Below are positions 61,896 through 64,000 of a stretch of DNA of 64,000 bases, one piece after another. The notes beneath the pieces are model-generated. The model was given only the letters and a program-made list of their open reading frames with translations. It ran no database searches and was not told the origin of the DNA. The stretch lies in NCBI GenBank assembly GCA_017557345.1, contig JAFYZR010000155.1:1-64000 (forward strand), written 5' to 3'. Numbering within the stretch: the stretch's first letter is position 1; each line of letters opens with the position of its first letter. The stretch comes from Paludibacteraceae bacterium (GTDB taxonomy: Bacteria; Bacteroidota; Bacteroidia; Bacteroidales; Paludibacteraceae). The position numbers and the translations under genes were made by a program.

Positions 61896-62613
61896 CCTTC
61901 TTCACATGTTTGAGATATTTCTTAATCTCTGCTGTTGTGAAGGTCTTACCTTTGGTAATTGCCCAAACAATCTCCTGAACGGTCGTACATGCGCCGTAGT
62001 AGCCGAGGAGGCTGATTGACTTGTATTGGTCAATATTCAGCTTCTTGCCCTCGCATACATCAAACAGCGGTTCAAAGGCAGGAATGTTGGTTACGAAACC
62101 GATTGGTGCGTACTCGGAGTAGGCGCTGGAGCCCGAAGCACTCGCATTCAAGCAGTAGAAACGAACACTCACTTTGCGCAGTTCTTTGGCTTCGAAAGGA
62201 ATCTCCACATCTTTTACCAAAATACCGTTTTGGTAGGAGTTGGATGTCGATTGCAGAAGCAGTCCGTGCGGCAGAAGCAGTACCTGGCGCTCGTTGGTAA
62301 GGTTCTCCAATTCGAGGGTGACGATGACGAACAGACCGCTACCGAACATGTCATCGGTAATCTTGAGGTCCTCATCTTGGTCTTCGTCTTCGCTCTGGTT
62401 CTGCTGACCGGTAATAATGCCGTTCATCCGAATGGCGGCAGGCCATGTGAAAACATTGCCGGTGAGGGGCAGTTCACTGACGTTCATGCCGGGGTAGCGA
62501 TCGAAATCGTCCTGTGTGCCAGCGCTGATTTCTTCTGAATACTTCACTGCATCAAACATGGAGCAGGAAGCCAAACCTAATACGCACAATAGTGCCATTA
62601 AAATCTTTTTCAT
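61891..62613 (-). CDS. Predicted lipoprotein of unknown function (240 residues)
   Basis: The start at ATG 62613 gives MKKILMALLCVLGLASCSMF, a signal peptide with lipobox LASC (Cys17). The mature part has an acidic stretch (NQSEDEDQDEDLKI) and beta-rich sequence (LFVIVTLELENLTNERQVLL). Family not recognised. It lies 13 bp after the 5'-nucleotidase-like gene. Confidence 0.72.
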   Translation of the reverse strand: MKKILMALLCVLGLASCSMFDAVKYSEEISAGTQDDFDRYPGMNVSELPLTGNVFTWPAAIRMNGIITGQQNQSEDEDQDEDLKITDDMFGSGLFVIVTLELENLTNERQVLLLPHGLLLQSTSNSYQNGILVKDVEIPFEAKELRKVSVRFYCLNASASGSSAYSEYAPIGFVTNIPAFEPLFDVCEGKKLNIDQYKSISLLGYYGACTTVQEIVWAITKGKTFTTAEIKKYLKHVKKD

Positions 62614-62626
62614 AACTGTAAACATT

Positions 62627-64000
62627 TTAGTTTTCGATTATTTTAATTCTTCCTTGTGGTTCCAAATAATCATTGGATATATTGCCGCCGAGGTTCTTCT
62701 CGAGGAATTCCACGAGTACGTCTCGGTATAGTATGTCAAATCGCTGAACGACCTTGGTATTCTTGAGTACATCGTAGAAACCGCCGCCTGTTACGCAGTA
62801 GTCAATGGTTGCGATGGTATAGATCTTATTGAGGTCAAGCGGCTCGTATTCGTTGGTCTGCTTGTTGAGCACTTCGATGTCGAATACCGAATGGTCAGAG
62901 ACGCGAGCCGTGAAGCGGAGACCGGATACTTGCGGGAACGAGCCGTCCTCAACGGGCAGGAACGAGCAGTTCTTGCGAAGCAACTCTTGAATGGTCGCTC
63001 CATCGGCTTCCACTACCCACAAGTTATTATCGTAAGGCAGGATGTCTGCTATGTCGCCGTAGGTAAGGTCGCCGGCATGTTTCTCCGTACGGATGCCTCC
63101 TCCGTTAGCGAGGGCGATGTCCGCACCGGAATAAATACGGTAAGCGTCGCAAACCAAGTCGCCGAGATTCGTCTCGCCCATGCGGACCTGCTGTTTGCCT
63201 TGTTCGTTGAGTATACGCAGGCGCACGTCACTATGACAAACAACGCGTTGAGTCAGTTCGCTCATCAGTTGCTTTATACTGTCTGTAGTGGCTTTTACGC
63301 GCGGACTAACGGCTGTAACTTCTTTAGTAGGGATTAACTCATTATGCAGTTTGCCGTCAGGTGTGATAAGCAGTTTGCCTATATTCAGGAACTTTGTTCC
63401 TGTTTCCGTAATCACCACGGGTTGTCCGGCAGCATTGAGAATGGTATCGTGCGGCACAACGGAGTGGGTGTGACCGTCAAAAATGAAATCGATGCCCGTT
63501 GTGTTGGCTGCCAGTCCGTGGGACTCTACGTTCGTCTGATTGGGGTCCTCGCCCAGGTGCGAAAGGACGATAACATATTTAGCTCCTTTCTTGCGTGCCT
63601 GGTTCACTGCCTTTTGGATGACTGCATAGCAGTCTTGCTCGCAGAGGTGATAAGCCTGCTTGTCATTGACAAAGAACGCAGATGTCTCGGTTAAGAACGC
63701 CGTAGGCGTGGCAGCACCGACGAAAGCAATCTTCGTCTTACCGAACTGCTTGATGATAAACGGTGCGTACACAGGCTTCTTGGCGCCCATGGCGTAGAAG
63801 TTCGCACACACCACCGGTGCGTCGATATGCTTGAGTAGTCCTGCTACGTGTGTCACGGGGTAGTCAAACTCATGGTTACCAAGCGTGATGGCATCGTAGT
63901 CTACGGAGCGCATGATATCTGCGATGTACTGGCCACGGGAAATGGCACCTGCTGTACCGCCTTGTACGTAGTCTCCGCTGCTAACCACCGCCACGAAAGC
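62627..64000 (-). CDS. 5'-nucleotidase/2',3'-cyclic phosphodiesterase family protein (partial, N-terminus outside window)
   Basis: The frame runs off the right edge: codons for A-F-V precede AVVSSGDYVQGG, and the family's first metal motif (T-N-D-x-H-G) must lie beyond 64000. Visible are the metallophosphatase motifs GDYVQGG, LGNHEFDYP, VLSHLGEDP and DGHTHS, then the C-terminal 5'-nucleotidase domain with GGGIRTEKHAGD, ILPYDNNL and GGGFYDV. Such enzymes hydrolyse nucleotides in the periplasm to salvage nucleosides and phosphate. It is the first visible gene of the run that continues to the subtilase. Confidence 0.9.
   Translation of the reverse strand, partial: AFVAVVSSGDYVQGGTAGAISRGQYIADIMRSVDYDAITLGNHEFDYPVTHVAGLLKHIDAPVVCANFYAMGAKKPVYAPFIIKQFGKTKIAFVGAATPTAFLTETSAFFVNDKQAYHLCEQDCYAVIQKAVNQARKKGAKYVIVLSHLGEDPNQTNVESHGLAANTTGIDFIFDGHTHSVVPHDTILNAAGQPVVITETGTKFLNIGKLLITPDGKLHNELIPTKEVTAVSPRVKATTDSIKQLMSELTQRVVCHSDVRLRILNEQGKQQVRMGETNLGDLVCDAYRIYSGADIALANGGGIRTEKHAGDLTYGDIADILPYDNNLWVVEADGATIQELLRKNCSFLPVEDGSFPQVSGLRFTARVSDHSVFDIEVLNKQTNEYEPLDLNKIYTIATIDYCVTGGGFYDVLKNTKVVQRFDILYRDVLVEFLEKNLGGNISNDYLEPQGRIKIIEN

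Overview
The window is a chromosomal segment of a member of the Bacteroidales (Bacteroidota). Three things support this. First, 19 promoters have the Bacteroidota form (TTTG-like -33 box, then TAnnTTTG), and all 19 have exactly 20 bp between the boxes. Second, the gene content is typical of the group: DUF1599-DoxX-tpiA, an EF-G2 paralogue, a C10 protease, BspA-like leucine-rich-repeat proteins and a DUF5723/OmpA porin-like protein. Third, several exported proteins share a C-terminal tail of the form K-x-I-x-x-x-Q-L-x-I-x-R...Y-x-x-x-G-Q. The family cannot be fixed from the sequence. No complete mobile element, phage, CRISPR array or rRNA operon is visible, and most genes are housekeeping.

Layout. 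1-1926: 3'-truncated (p)ppGpp synthetase/hydrolase. 2137-8735 (+): BspA-like surface protein, cell-wall amidase, MlaD-like MCE protein, dnaA. 8805-10711 (-): groSL. 10921-11949 (+): menaquinone methyltransferase and a Dabb protein. 11954-18418 (-): outer-membrane barrel, tRNA-Glu(CTC), folC, dnaE. 18563-26502 (+): pheS, gdhA, a 980-residue PEP/pyruvate-binding protein, Na/Pi cotransporter, SIMPL protein. 26510-36938 (-): an unbroken eleven-gene run (barrel, waaA, hisS, C10 protease, DUF1599, DoxX, tpiA, gamma-carbonic anhydrase, pyrH, frr, rsgA). 37101-40028: accessory pocket with an orphan gene, a flavodoxin/winged-helix chimera flanked by palindromic repeats, and a second LRR protein with a long structured leader. 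40613-46670: tsaD overlapping an exosortase-like gene, then convergent uvrA-CPA2 antiporter. 47124-49286: EF-G2. 49399-56863 (-): rsmG, yebC, OmpA-type porin, lipoprotein, RecD-like helicase. 56963-57059: SRP RNA. 57073-64000 (-): subtilase, rlmD, three exported proteins of unknown function and a truncated 5'-nucleotidase.

The most unusual feature is pervasive degenerate short tandem repeats with periods of 7, 8 or 11 bp. The 7- and 8-bp arrays lie between genes and also in frame inside conserved genes: the RelA/SpoT linker, the UvrA insertion domain, a RecD-like helicase, RlmD, WaaA, and just before the C-terminal tails of exported proteins. The 11-bp arrays are intergenic only. Array DNA also supplies the groL stop codon and the last UbiE codons, and it abuts a WaaA that lacks its N-terminal membrane helix. 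None of the periods is a multiple of three, so each array must stay open in several frames. I know of no named system that explains this, and it is my main candidate for an undescribed phenomenon. Secondary candidates are a 119-nt rod-like RNA structure before the second LRR gene, two dispersed repeat families (CCTGTAT palindromes and CCTCGAC/ATACCGAG composites), the exosortase overlapping tsaD, and the flavodoxin/winged-helix chimera.
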